Below are positions 34,554 to 43,425 of a stretch of DNA of 64,000 nt, piece by piece; the stretch's first letter is position 1; each line of letters starts with the position of its first letter. The position numbers and the translations under genes are program-made. Below the pieces are notes generated by a model. The model was not told where the DNA came from. It saw only the letters and a list, made by a program, of their open reading frames with translations, and did no database searches. Source of the DNA: DYRG01 sp041161065 (GTDB lineage: Bacteria > Pseudomonadota > Gammaproteobacteria > Beggiatoales > Beggiatoaceae); NCBI GenBank assembly GCA_041161065.1, contig JBEAVE010000004.1, positions 62,001 through 126,000 of the forward strand, written 5' to 3'.

Positions 34554-36644
34554 ATGTTTTTTCGTTTCAAACTCCCATCTATGACGATTCAGGCGGTTGT
34601 TTTAACTGTCGTGCTCGGCGGAATCGTGTGGGTGGTTTTAGATGATTTCCAAAGTCGTGATATTCAGCGTTTCTTTTTCAAGGAACTTTCTTCTGAACTC
34701 GATGCACAGTCTAAAATTAACCGCTTGTTATTTAACCAATTTGCAGAATCTCACGCCAAAGCCGCGCAGCTTATTGTGTATCAAAGACAGTTTCAACAAT
34801 ATGCTAAACAAGGCTGGCAAACGGATTCTCCTCTCGTGGAATACAACGGACAATTGCCGGCGTGGTTGCCGTCTGCGTCGTTGATGCGGCAATTTTTCCC
34901 CGCCCGTTTTGCGATTTTGCTCGATGCGGACGCGAAACCCCGCGAAATTTATTATCATTTTCCCGATCCCGTCCCCGACGTGCTCAAACAACCCAACCCC
35001 ATTCTTGCCGAACGCAGTCGTGGGCAATTTTACATGACCACATTGGATAAAACACCTTACGTTTTAGCAAGTTACACTCTGGTTAATGATGATGAATTAC
35101 CGATGGCGACGTTGTTGTTGGGTTCGCCAATGGACAGCCGTTTTTTGGCAGACACCCAAACCAGCGCAGCCATCGAAGGGGCAGTGATTGCGTTAATAAA
35201 TCCCCAAGATTCAAGTATTTGGGTCAGCAGCAATCCCCAAAAAGTCCCAACAGGCGTGACCGTCGATGATCTCGCTAAAGATTATTTGAGAACAAAAACG
35301 TCGGGTTTCTTTGATGATGGGGTTTCTGATTTGCTCGCCGAATTCGTTTCATTAATTCCCACCGACAAAGCCTATCACGTTGCAAATCAAGTGTTAGAAA
35401 AAGCAAAACACCAACGGATCGTTTTCGCATTAGCATTAATCATTTCATTTGCATTATTAACCTTCTTTTTTGCGCGACGTATTCGACAATTAAGTTGGCA
35501 AATTAACCGCTTTTCAAAAGAAAGCCTCGGATTAGAAGAAAATCGCCAGCAAAAAGGGGACGAAGTAGCCATCATTATTCAGGCTTTTGAACAATTGCGC
35601 AACAGCATTTCTCAAACAATTATTCGCGCTAATGCGATCGCCGCCGGAAATTACAATCAACAAGCCCATCGTTCAGAACAAGATCAACTAGGACGTGCCT
35701 TAACCGATATGAATAATACATTGCAAGCACAAGCAGAACAACTGCGTGAAGAACAAATAAAACTTCGCCAAGCCAATGAAGATTTGCAAACCTTAAATGA
35801 AGAATTAGAAGAACGGGTGCAAAAACGTACCCAAGATTTGCAAACCGCATTAGAAACCGTTCAAAGTGCTCAAAAACAATTGGTCGAAGCAGAGAAAATG
35901 GCAGCATTAGGAGGATTAGTCGCGGGCGTGGCGCATGAAATCAATACGCCGATTGGTGTTGGTGTAACGGCTTCTTCTATGTTAGATGAACGCGTGAAAG
36001 CCTTTACTGAATTACTAGAAAGCGGACAATTAAAGAAAACTGATTTGAAAAAGTTTTTAGAAGGTGTCACTGAAATTAGTAATATTATTCTCCCAAATTT
36101 GAATCGAGCGGCTGATTTAATCCGTAGTTTCAAACAAATTGCGGTTGATCAAACCAGTTTAGAATTGCGAGAATTTAATGTTAAAAGCTATTTAGAGGAA
36201 ATCCTGCTCAGTTTGCGCCCTAAACTTAAGAAAACAAAGCACCAATTAGAAATCAATTGTCCTGCTAATCTTGAATTATATGCGCACCCCGGACACTTTT
36301 CTCAAATTATTACAAATCTTATCATGAATTCTTTAACGCACGCTTATCATGAAGAAGATAGTGGACATTTGCTAATTAATGTAACGTCTGCGAAAGAACA
36401 CTTACATTTCCATTATCATGATGATGGTAGAGGTATTTCTAAAGAAAATCTTTCAAAAATCTTTGATCCGTTCTTTACCACTGCTCGAAATAAAGGGGGA
36501 AGTGGATTGGGTTTGTCGGTGACTTATAATTTAGTAACTCAAAATATGGGTGGCAGCATTCGTTGTGAAAGTGAAGAAAATCGAGGAACAAGTTTTTATT
36601 TTGATATACCTTTGCGCCGAGAAACGGAGGAAAATAAACCATGA
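34554..36644 (+). CDS. Membrane-bound sensor histidine kinase
   Basis: A 696-residue kinase. Hydrophobic segments near residues 10-28 and 285-304 enclose a periplasmic sensor of about 250 residues, possibly Cache-like. A HAMP-like region, a long coiled coil (about 370-440) and a HisKA domain with H461 in G-V-A-H-E-I-N-T-P follow, with an HATPase domain containing N-S-L-T-H-A and G-S-G-L-G-L. The kinase lacks an own receiver. It follows the binding protein gene by 12 bp and overlaps the next regulator gene by 4 bp (ATGA). The likely model is that the binding protein presents a ligand to this sensor. The ATG at 34554 is chosen over a TTG at 34548. Confidence 0.85.
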   Translation: MFFRFKLPSMTIQAVVLTVVLGGIVWVVLDDFQSRDIQRFFFKELSSELDAQSKINRLLFNQFAESHAKAAQLIVYQRQFQQYAKQGWQTDSPLVEYNGQLPAWLPSASLMRQFFPARFAILLDADAKPREIYYHFPDPVPDVLKQPNPILAERSRGQFYMTTLDKTPYVLASYTLVNDDELPMATLLLGSPMDSRFLADTQTSAAIEGAVIALINPQDSSIWVSSNPQKVPTGVTVDDLAKDYLRTKTSGFFDDGVSDLLAEFVSLIPTDKAYHVANQVLEKAKHQRIVFALALIISFALLTFFFARRIRQLSWQINRFSKESLGLEENRQQKGDEVAIIIQAFEQLRNSISQTIIRANAIAAGNYNQQAHRSEQDQLGRALTDMNNTLQAQAEQLREEQIKLRQANEDLQTLNEELEERVQKRTQDLQTALETVQSAQKQLVEAEKMAALGGLVAGVAHEINTPIGVGVTASSMLDERVKAFTELLESGQLKKTDLKKFLEGVTEISNIILPNLNRAADLIRSFKQIAVDQTSLELREFNVKSYLEEILLSLRPKLKKTKHQLEINCPANLELYAHPGHFSQIITNLIMNSLTHAYHEEDSGHLLINVTSAKEHLHFHYHDDGRGISKENLSKIFDPFFTTARNKGGSGLGLSVTYNLVTQNMGGSIRCESEENRGTSFYFDIPLRRETEENKP

Positions 36645-37594
36645 AAGATGATGACGAATTATTTTTTGTTGATGAAGATGTTGAAGAACAAATTAGCCGA
36701 TTTCAACCCAAGTGGAAATTGCTTATTGTTGATGATGAACCGTCTATTCATAATGTTACCCGTTTAGCATTAGAAAATTTTGTTTATAGTGATAAACAAC
36801 TAGAAATCATTAATGCGTATTCGGCGGCGGAAGCAAAAGCCCTCATTATAAGCCACCCAGATACCGCCGTTATTTTATTAGATGTGGTAATGGAACATGA
36901 TCAAGCGGGATTAGAATTAGTTAAATATATTCGTGAAGAACTGCATAATCCATTTGTAAGAATTATTTTGAGAACGGGGCAGCCCGGGCAAGCACCTGAA
37001 CGAGAGGTTATTTTGAATTATGATATAAATGACTATAAAGAAAAAACCGAATTAACCGCAAAGAAACTTTTTACTTCATTGGTTGCTGCATTGAGAACCT
37101 ATAATGATTTGATGATTATCAACCGCTACCGTTTAGGTTTGGAGAAAGTCATTGATTCAACGGCATCACTTTTTAAGCAAAAATCTTTAGAAAAATTTAT
37201 CACCGGTTTATTGGAACAACTGCTGTCTATTTTGAATTTGAATGGGAGTTCATTTTATTCTCACACGTCGGCATTTGTCAGCCACACCTCACAAAGCGGC
37301 GATGAATTAGATCGTCATATTATTATTGCGGGAACAGGTTTTTATGAAGACAAGGTTAATCAACGAGTTAGAGATGTTGTGGATAATTTAACATTTGAGA
37401 AAATCTCGCAAGCAGAACACAATCATCAGACCCTATATTTTGATACTGAATGTGTGATCCATTTCAAATACATGAGCCAATATGAAAGTTTTGTCTATTT
37501 GAAAGGATTTACCCATTTAGATGAATTGGATAAACGCTTAATTGAACGGTTTTGTAATAGTGTTACAATTGCGTATGAAAGTCTTTTTGCTTAA
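36641..37594 (+). CDS. Response regulator with DUF3369-like output domain
   Basis: A 317-residue protein with a receiver domain (about 25-150), phospho-acceptor D81 in I-L-L-D-V-V-M-E, then a C-terminal domain of about 150 residues with no DNA-binding motif. The output segment, beginning L-E-K-V-I-D-S-T-A-S-L-F, matches the DUF3369 type found in regulators that often carry HD or kinase domains. Its receiver is nearly a copy of that of the divergent hybrid at 32117. It overlaps the kinase gene by 4 bp, so kinase and regulator are a cognate pair. The mode of output is unknown. Confidence 0.82.
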   Translation: MKDDDELFFVDEDVEEQISRFQPKWKLLIVDDEPSIHNVTRLALENFVYSDKQLEIINAYSAAEAKALIISHPDTAVILLDVVMEHDQAGLELVKYIREELHNPFVRIILRTGQPGQAPEREVILNYDINDYKEKTELTAKKLFTSLVAALRTYNDLMIINRYRLGLEKVIDSTASLFKQKSLEKFITGLLEQLLSILNLNGSSFYSHTSAFVSHTSQSGDELDRHIIIAGTGFYEDKVNQRVRDVVDNLTFEKISQAEHNHQTLYFDTECVIHFKYMSQYESFVYLKGFTHLDELDKRLIERFCNSVTIAYESLFA

Positions 37595-37763
37595 TGCTTT
37601 TTTTTGTTTCATGATTGAATAATATTCTCTCTATAAAATCGCTTCGTTTTTGTCATTTCTGCAAAACCAAAACACACCCATAAAAATATCCAAAATATCG
37701 CGTCGCTATAGCGCAAAGCGTGCAAAACGTGCTATGTTTCTAGGTTTGACGCGGCGGTGACGA

Positions 37764-38510
37764 ATGAGCAAAAAAGTAGAGTGGATAGTGGGTTGGCACG
37801 CGGTGCAATCGTTGTTAGAAACAGATTTTAGTCGCTTATTAGAATTATTTGTCGATGAGGATCGTCATGATGCGCGCGCGACGCAGTTGTTGGCGCAGGC
37901 TGTCGAACAAGGGATTATTATTCAAAAGGTTAGCCGCAAAACCCTCGACAAATTAACCGATCATTCTTCTCATCAGGGCATCGCCGCCCGTTGCAAAATT
38001 AGCCCCGCTATTCATGAAAATTGGTTGTATGAACAATTGCAACCTCTTGAAAATGCGTTATTATTAATTCTTGATGGTGTGCAAGACCCGCATAATTTGG
38101 GGGCGTGTTTGCGAAGCGCGGACGCGGCGGGGGCAATGGCGGTGGTTGTGCCGCAAGATCGGGCGGTGGGTTTAACGCCGACCGTTCGAAAAACGGCTTG
38201 TGGGGCGGCAGACAGCGTGCCATTGGTGCAAGTGACTAATCTTGCGCGCTGTTTGCGAACCTTGCAACAACACGGCGTGCAACTGATTGGTTTGGCGGGC
38301 GATGCACAAAAATCTCTGTATCAAATGCCTTTGCGCGGTAAAATAGCCCTCATTTTGGGCGCGGAAGACAAAGGTTTGCGGCGTTTGACCCGTGAACACT
38401 GCGATGAGGTGGTGCAAATCCCCATGTTAGGTCAAGTTGAAAGCCTCAACGTATCCGTCGCCGCCGGCATTTGTTTATTTGAAGCAGTGAGACAACGCAT
38501 TTTATCATGA
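37764..38510 (+). CDS. rlmB: 23S rRNA (guanosine-2'-O-)-methyltransferase RlmB
   Basis: A 248-residue SPOUT methyltransferase that methylates the ribose of G2251 in 23S rRNA. The N-terminal RNA-binding part begins I-V-G-W-H-A-V. The knot region contains L-D-G-V-Q-D-P-H-N-L-G-A-C-L-R-S-A-D-A-A-G, G-A-E-D-K-G-L-R-R-L and I-P-M-L-G-Q-V-E-S-L-N-V-S-V-A-A. All three TrmH/SpoU motifs are intact. The gspD start overlaps its stop by 4 bp. Confidence 0.95.
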   Translation: MSKKVEWIVGWHAVQSLLETDFSRLLELFVDEDRHDARATQLLAQAVEQGIIIQKVSRKTLDKLTDHSSHQGIAARCKISPAIHENWLYEQLQPLENALLLILDGVQDPHNLGACLRSADAAGAMAVVVPQDRAVGLTPTVRKTACGAADSVPLVQVTNLARCLRTLQQHGVQLIGLAGDAQKSLYQMPLRGKIALILGAEDKGLRRLTREHCDEVVQIPMLGQVESLNVSVAAGICLFEAVRQRILS

Positions 38511-40567
38511 AATCCCTTCTAATCTTAGTTGCTCTATTAATGACCCCAACCATTTGTGCGCAACAAGTCACCTTAAACTTAAAAGAAGTCGACATTACAA
38601 ATTTAATTCAAATGGTGTCCGAAGTCACGAAGAAAAACTTTGTGGTCGATGAGCGCGTCAAAGGCAAAGTCACCGTGATTTCTAACACCCCAATGAACGA
38701 AAAAGAACTCTATGAAACTTTTATTTCAATTTTAAGTGTGCATGGTTTTACCGCCGTTCAAAGTGGAAAAATTACCAAAATCCTCCCCGAAACCTTAGGA
38801 AAATCCGATAGCACTAACCTCGAAAAACGGGAATTTAGTAGCGATGAAATTGTTACCCAAGTTGTTGAAGTTAAACACGTTAATACAGGGCAGTTAATCC
38901 CTGTTTTACGCCCTTTAGTGCCTCAAGAAGGACATTTGGCTGCAAGTCCCGACAACAATTTAATTATTATTTCTGATCGAGCGGCAAATGTTGCGAGAAT
39001 GGTCGAAATTATTCATCGCATCGATAAAACCGAAGTCCCTGATGTAGAAGTGATTAGATTGCGCCACGCTTCCGCATTAGAAATTAGCCGAATCATTACT
39101 ACTTTAGAACAACAATCACGCATTGGAAATCCTCAACCTTCAAAACCTCCCGCCGTAATTGCCGACGAAAGAACTAATAGTGTTTTAATTAGTGGTGAAC
39201 AAGCCGAGAAACTTCGTTTGCGCACCTTAATTACCCATTTAGATACGCCATTAGAAAACATTGGAAATACCCAAGTTGTTTATTTGAGATATGCGCAAGC
39301 GAAGGAATTAGCAGAGATTTTGCGGAATGTGAGTGATAGTTTGATGGGCACAAAATCCGCGCGTTCAAATACGGTTTCAACGCCGATTTCTACGCCGCCT
39401 GTTGCTCAGCCGCCCGTCGCCACAAACGCCCAACAACCACCCAATGCCGCCACAAACGCTCCTCCCGCTATCTCCCCAGCACCCCCTTCCATGTCATCGC
39501 CTCAAACGCCAAATACGACGACCAGCGCGCATATTCAAGCCGATCCGTCGACAAATAGCCTCATTATCACCGCCTCGCCGGCTATTTTACAAAATTTGTT
39601 ATCCGTAATTCGCCAATTAGATGTAAGACGCGCGCAGGTTTTAGTGGAAGCTATTATTGCTGAAGTTGAAAGCAATAAAGCGCAACAATTGGGGGTGCAA
39701 TGGATTACAGAAGGGCTTTCTGGAAATATAGGACCAGTGGGTTTGATTAACTTTGGAAGTCCGGGTGCTGGCATTGTTGATTTGGCGGGTGCAATTTATA
39801 ACAAACAAACGCCTGCAACCAATAGTTTAAATGGTGCAAATGTCGGAATTGGACGTTATCGAGAAGGGGGTTCATTTAATTTCGCTGTTTTATTGCAAGC
39901 CTTAGCCGCCGATCGAAGCACAAACGTCCTATCCACGCCGTCTTTGATGACGCTAGATAATCAAGAAGCACAAATTCATGTGGGTCAAAATGTGCCATTT
40001 GTCACAGGTCAATATACCAATACTGGAAACACGACTGGCGGGGTAACAAATCCTTTTCAAACTATTCAACGTCAAGATGTGGGGATTAAATTAAAAGTTA
40101 AACCGCAAATTAACGAAGGAAACAGTATGAAACTCGACATAGAACAAGAGGTTTCTAGTTTAGTAACGGATAAGGTAGGAACTGCCGATGTAGTGACAAA
40201 TACCCGTTCTTTGAAAACATCAGTCATGGTTGAAGATGGAAATGTGTTAGTTTTAGGTGGTTTGATCGATGAAACGCTCACAGATAATCAACAAAAAGTC
40301 CCGTTGTTAGGGGATATTCCGGTGTTAGGGGCACTGTTTCGGTCGCAAGGAACGCAGAAAGTAAAACGTAATTTGATGGTATTTCTCCACCCTAAAATTA
40401 TGCGTAATGCAGAATCCGAACAACAAATCAGTTCTACCAAGTACAATTACATGAGAGCACAGCAATTGCAACATCAAGCATCGGGCGTGCCTTTTGTTGA
40501 GCAACAAGAAGTGCCCGTATTACCTGATTTGAATGCCTTTATTGTTGATTGGCCCCAAGTAAAATAA
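38507..40567 (+). CDS. gspD: Type II secretion system secretin GspD
   Basis: A 686-residue outer membrane secretin. The signal peptide (1-18) is followed by the N0 domain (about 20-95) and N1-N3 repeats to about residue 370. The C-terminal secretin domain contains V-E-A-I-I-A-E-V, V-G-Q-N-V-P-F-V and V-L-G-G-L-I-D-E. N3 is interrupted by an unusually long Pro/Ala/Thr/Asn-rich linker around residues 290-340. GspD forms the gated ring that lets folded exoproteins out. No other gsp gene is in the window, so it is separated from the system's operon. It overlaps rlmB by 4 bp and lies 24 bp before dxs. Confidence 0.93.
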   Translation: MKSLLILVALLMTPTICAQQVTLNLKEVDITNLIQMVSEVTKKNFVVDERVKGKVTVISNTPMNEKELYETFISILSVHGFTAVQSGKITKILPETLGKSDSTNLEKREFSSDEIVTQVVEVKHVNTGQLIPVLRPLVPQEGHLAASPDNNLIIISDRAANVARMVEIIHRIDKTEVPDVEVIRLRHASALEISRIITTLEQQSRIGNPQPSKPPAVIADERTNSVLISGEQAEKLRLRTLITHLDTPLENIGNTQVVYLRYAQAKELAEILRNVSDSLMGTKSARSNTVSTPISTPPVAQPPVATNAQQPPNAATNAPPAISPAPPSMSSPQTPNTTTSAHIQADPSTNSLIITASPAILQNLLSVIRQLDVRRAQVLVEAIIAEVESNKAQQLGVQWITEGLSGNIGPVGLINFGSPGAGIVDLAGAIYNKQTPATNSLNGANVGIGRYREGGSFNFAVLLQALAADRSTNVLSTPSLMTLDNQEAQIHVGQNVPFVTGQYTNTGNTTGGVTNPFQTIQRQDVGIKLKVKPQINEGNSMKLDIEQEVSSLVTDKVGTADVVTNTRSLKTSVMVEDGNVLVLGGLIDETLTDNQQKVPLLGDIPVLGALFRSQGTQKVKRNLMVFLHPKIMRNAESEQQISSTKYNYMRAQQLQHQASGVPFVEQQEVPVLPDLNAFIVDWPQVK

Positions 40568-40591
40568 ATTAAATAAAGAGGCTCGAAATAC

Positions 40592-42490
40592 ATGAAATCT
40601 TTAGACAATCCCTATCCTTTGTTGGAGCGCATTGATTCTCCATTGCAACTTCGCTATTTGCCAGAAACAAGTTTATTACAACTCGCCGATGAATTGCGTA
40701 ATTATTTGATTACAACGGTGAGTGAAACGGGTGGACATTTTGCTTCAAATTTAGGCGTTATTGAACTAACCATTGCATTACATTATGTGTTTAATACACC
40801 CGACGATCGATTGGTTTGGGACGTTGGACATCAAAGTTATCCCCACAAGATTTTAACAGGGCGACGTGATGATTTAAAGAAAATTCGCCAAAAAGAGGGT
40901 TTGTCGGGGTTTCCAAAACGCAGTGAAAGTGATTATGATACTTTTGGGGTGGGACATTCTAGCACCTCTATTAGTGCGGCGTTAGGAATGGCTATAGCTG
41001 CAAAATTATCAAATCAAAAACGCAAAACAATTGCTATTATTGGCGATGGTGCAATGACGGCTGGAATGGCATTTGAAGCCTTAAATCATGCCGGAGATAT
41101 TAAAGCAAATATTTTGGTTATTTTGAATGATAATGATATGTCGATTTCGCCTAATGTGGGGGCATTGAAACAGTATTTTGGTAAAATTCTTTCTAGCCGT
41201 TTCTACGCGCATTTGAGAGAGGGAGGAAAAAAGATTTTAAGTCATACGCCTTCTTTTCATGATGTTGCCCGCTTAACTGAAGAACACGTCAAAGGTATGT
41301 TTGTTCCTGGTACTTTATTTGAGGAATTTGGTTTTAATTACATAGGACCGATTGATGGTCATCATTTGAGCAGTTTGATTTCAACATTACGAAATATTAA
41401 AGAGTTGGAAGGTCCTCAGTTTTTACATATTGTCACACGCAAAGGAAAAGGTTTCAAACCGGCGGAACAAGACCCTTGTGTTTATCATGGGGTGAGCGCA
41501 TTTGATAAGATTACTGGAAAGTTTGAAACAAAGCCGAGCAAACCGACTTATACACAAATCTTTGGAGATTGGTTGTGTGATATGGCGGCGGTTGAGGAAA
41601 AATTGATTGGAATTACGCCCGCGATGCGCGAAGGATCGGGGTTGGTGGCGTTTTCTGAGCAATATCCCGACCGTTATTTTGATGTAGGAATTGCTGAGCA
41701 ACACGCAGTTACCTTAGCGGCAGGCATGGCGTGTGACGGTTTGAAACCCGTTGTTGCAATCTATTCAACTTTCTTACAGCGTGGATATGATCAATTAATT
41801 CATGATGTTGCATTACAAAATTTGCCGGTTTTGTTTGCGGTTGATCGGGCGGGTTTAGTGGGCGCGGACGGTGCAACGCACGCGGGAATGTTTGATTTGA
41901 GTTATTTGCGTTGTATCCCCAACTTGCTAATTATGTCGCCAGCTGATGAAAATGAGTGTCGTCAAATGCTTACGACGGGTTTTTGGGCTAATGTGCCAGC
42001 AGTTGTTCGTTATCCGCGCGGCAGTGGAACAGGTAAAACAATAGAAAAATCATTAACTTCTATTCCCATTGGCAAAGCAGAAATCCGTCGTCAGGGCAAA
42101 CAAGTGGTTTTATTGGCATTTGGAAGTTTGGTTTCAACGGCTGAGAAAGTGGGAGAAACATTGAATGCAACAGTTGTAAATATGCGTTTTGTAAAACCTT
42201 TAGATGAAGCGTTAATTTTACAAATGGTTAGTCAGCACGATTTACTCGTTACATTAGAGGAAAATGTAGTTTCTGGCGGAGCGGGTTCAGCAATTAGTGA
42301 GTTTTTAGCAACACAAAACAAACAAATTCCACTTTTGCACTTAGGATTACCCGATGTTTTCGTTGAGCAAGGCACGCAAGCAGAATTGCTTAAAGAAGTA
42401 GGTTTAGACGACATAAGTATCTTACAAACAATAAAACAACGTTTAGCCTTATTATCTCGCCAACAATCTCAATTATCAAATATTTCATGA
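40592..42490 (+). CDS. dxs: 1-deoxy-D-xylulose-5-phosphate synthase
   Basis: A 632-residue thiamine-diphosphate enzyme that joins pyruvate and glyceraldehyde 3-phosphate in the first step of the MEP isoprenoid pathway; its product also feeds thiamine and pyridoxal synthesis. The N-terminal G-H-F-A-S-N-L-G-V-I-E-L-T and W-D-V-G-H-Q-S-Y-P-H-K match the family. The ThDP motif is G-D-G-A-M-T-A-G-M-A-F-E-A-L-N, and the transketolase-type F-D-V-G-I-A-E-Q-H-A-V-T is present. A GAGG site precedes the ATG. The length is standard. Confidence 0.96.
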   Translation: MKSLDNPYPLLERIDSPLQLRYLPETSLLQLADELRNYLITTVSETGGHFASNLGVIELTIALHYVFNTPDDRLVWDVGHQSYPHKILTGRRDDLKKIRQKEGLSGFPKRSESDYDTFGVGHSSTSISAALGMAIAAKLSNQKRKTIAIIGDGAMTAGMAFEALNHAGDIKANILVILNDNDMSISPNVGALKQYFGKILSSRFYAHLREGGKKILSHTPSFHDVARLTEEHVKGMFVPGTLFEEFGFNYIGPIDGHHLSSLISTLRNIKELEGPQFLHIVTRKGKGFKPAEQDPCVYHGVSAFDKITGKFETKPSKPTYTQIFGDWLCDMAAVEEKLIGITPAMREGSGLVAFSEQYPDRYFDVGIAEQHAVTLAAGMACDGLKPVVAIYSTFLQRGYDQLIHDVALQNLPVLFAVDRAGLVGADGATHAGMFDLSYLRCIPNLLIMSPADENECRQMLTTGFWANVPAVVRYPRGSGTGKTIEKSLTSIPIGKAEIRRQGKQVVLLAFGSLVSTAEKVGETLNATVVNMRFVKPLDEALILQMVSQHDLLVTLEENVVSGGAGSAISEFLATQNKQIPLLHLGLPDVFVEQGTQAELLKEVGLDDISILQTIKQRLALLSRQQSQLSNIS

Positions 42491-42555
42491 AAAGAATGAG
42501 GATGGTGGAATATTTACGGTTATTTTTTATTTCTTATTTTTGAGGAAAGTTTGCA

Positions 42556-43353
42556 ATGAATCAGCCTTTGTCCGTGATCCCAGACGTGCAAAATAGCGTC
42601 GATAGTCGCCATATTTCGATTGATAAAGTGGGTATTAAAGATATAAAACATCCGGTGCGCGTGGCGGATCGAGCGGGGCGAGAGCAACATACAATTGCTA
42701 ATTTCAATATGTATGTCAGTCTGCCGCAACATTTCAAAGGAACGCATATGTCGCGTTTTGTTGAAATTTTGAATAACAACGAATATGAAATTACCGTGCA
42801 ATCTTTTGAGGAAATGCTTTGTGAAATGCTCAAAAGATTAGAAGCCGAATCGGGTCATATTGAAATGCGTTTTCCGTATTTTATAGAAAAAATTGCACCG
42901 ATTTCAAAAGTCAAAAGTTTAATGGATTATGACGTGACTTTTATGGGAGATATTAAGGGAGAAAAACCGACTATTACCGTGAAGGTTGTTGTTCCCGTGA
43001 CAAGCCTTTGTCCGTGTTCAAAAAAGATTTCAGATTATGGTGCGCACAATCAACGTTCTCATGTAACTATTAGTGCAAAATTAAATACTTTTGTGTGGAT
43101 TGAGGATTTGATCGATGTGGCAGAACAAGAAGCGTCCTGTCAGTTGTTTGGTTTGCTCAAACGTCCTGATGAGAAATATGTCACTGAATTAGCGTATAAA
43201 AATCCCAAATTTGTTGAAGATATTGTCAGAGATGTTGCCGCCAGATTAAACCAAGATGACCGAATCGATGCGTATGTGGTAGAATCTGAAAACTTTGAAT
43301 CTATCCATAACCACTCTGCCTACGCTTTGATCCAAAAAGATAAGAAACCATAG
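42556..43353 (+). CDS. folE2: GTP cyclohydrolase FolE2 (type IB)
   Basis: A 265-residue cytosolic enzyme that makes dihydroneopterin triphosphate from GTP for folate synthesis. The FolE2 signature is visible: N-M-Y-V-S-L-P near residues 48-54, V-P-V-T-S-L-C-P-C-S-K-K-I-S with the metal-binding cysteine, and G-A-H-N-Q-R-S. This type can work with metals other than zinc and in many bacteria replaces FolE when zinc is scarce. No Zur-type site was seen upstream, so constitutive use is equally possible. A GAGGAAAG site precedes the ATG. Confidence 0.95.
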   Translation: MNQPLSVIPDVQNSVDSRHISIDKVGIKDIKHPVRVADRAGREQHTIANFNMYVSLPQHFKGTHMSRFVEILNNNEYEITVQSFEEMLCEMLKRLEAESGHIEMRFPYFIEKIAPISKVKSLMDYDVTFMGDIKGEKPTITVKVVVPVTSLCPCSKKISDYGAHNQRSHVTISAKLNTFVWIEDLIDVAEQEASCQLFGLLKRPDEKYVTELAYKNPKFVEDIVRDVAARLNQDDRIDAYVVESENFESIHNHSAYALIQKDKKP

Positions 43354-43425
43354 CGTTGTAATAAAACATTTCAAATGGCAGGCGTATCCTAATGGTGAAC
43401 AATTTATTGCACAGGCTTTATAAAC

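Noticed and set aside
42491..42555. Zur-regulated promoter for folE2
   Set aside because: FolE2 genes are often under Zur control, but no palindrome of the Zur type was seen in this short gap.
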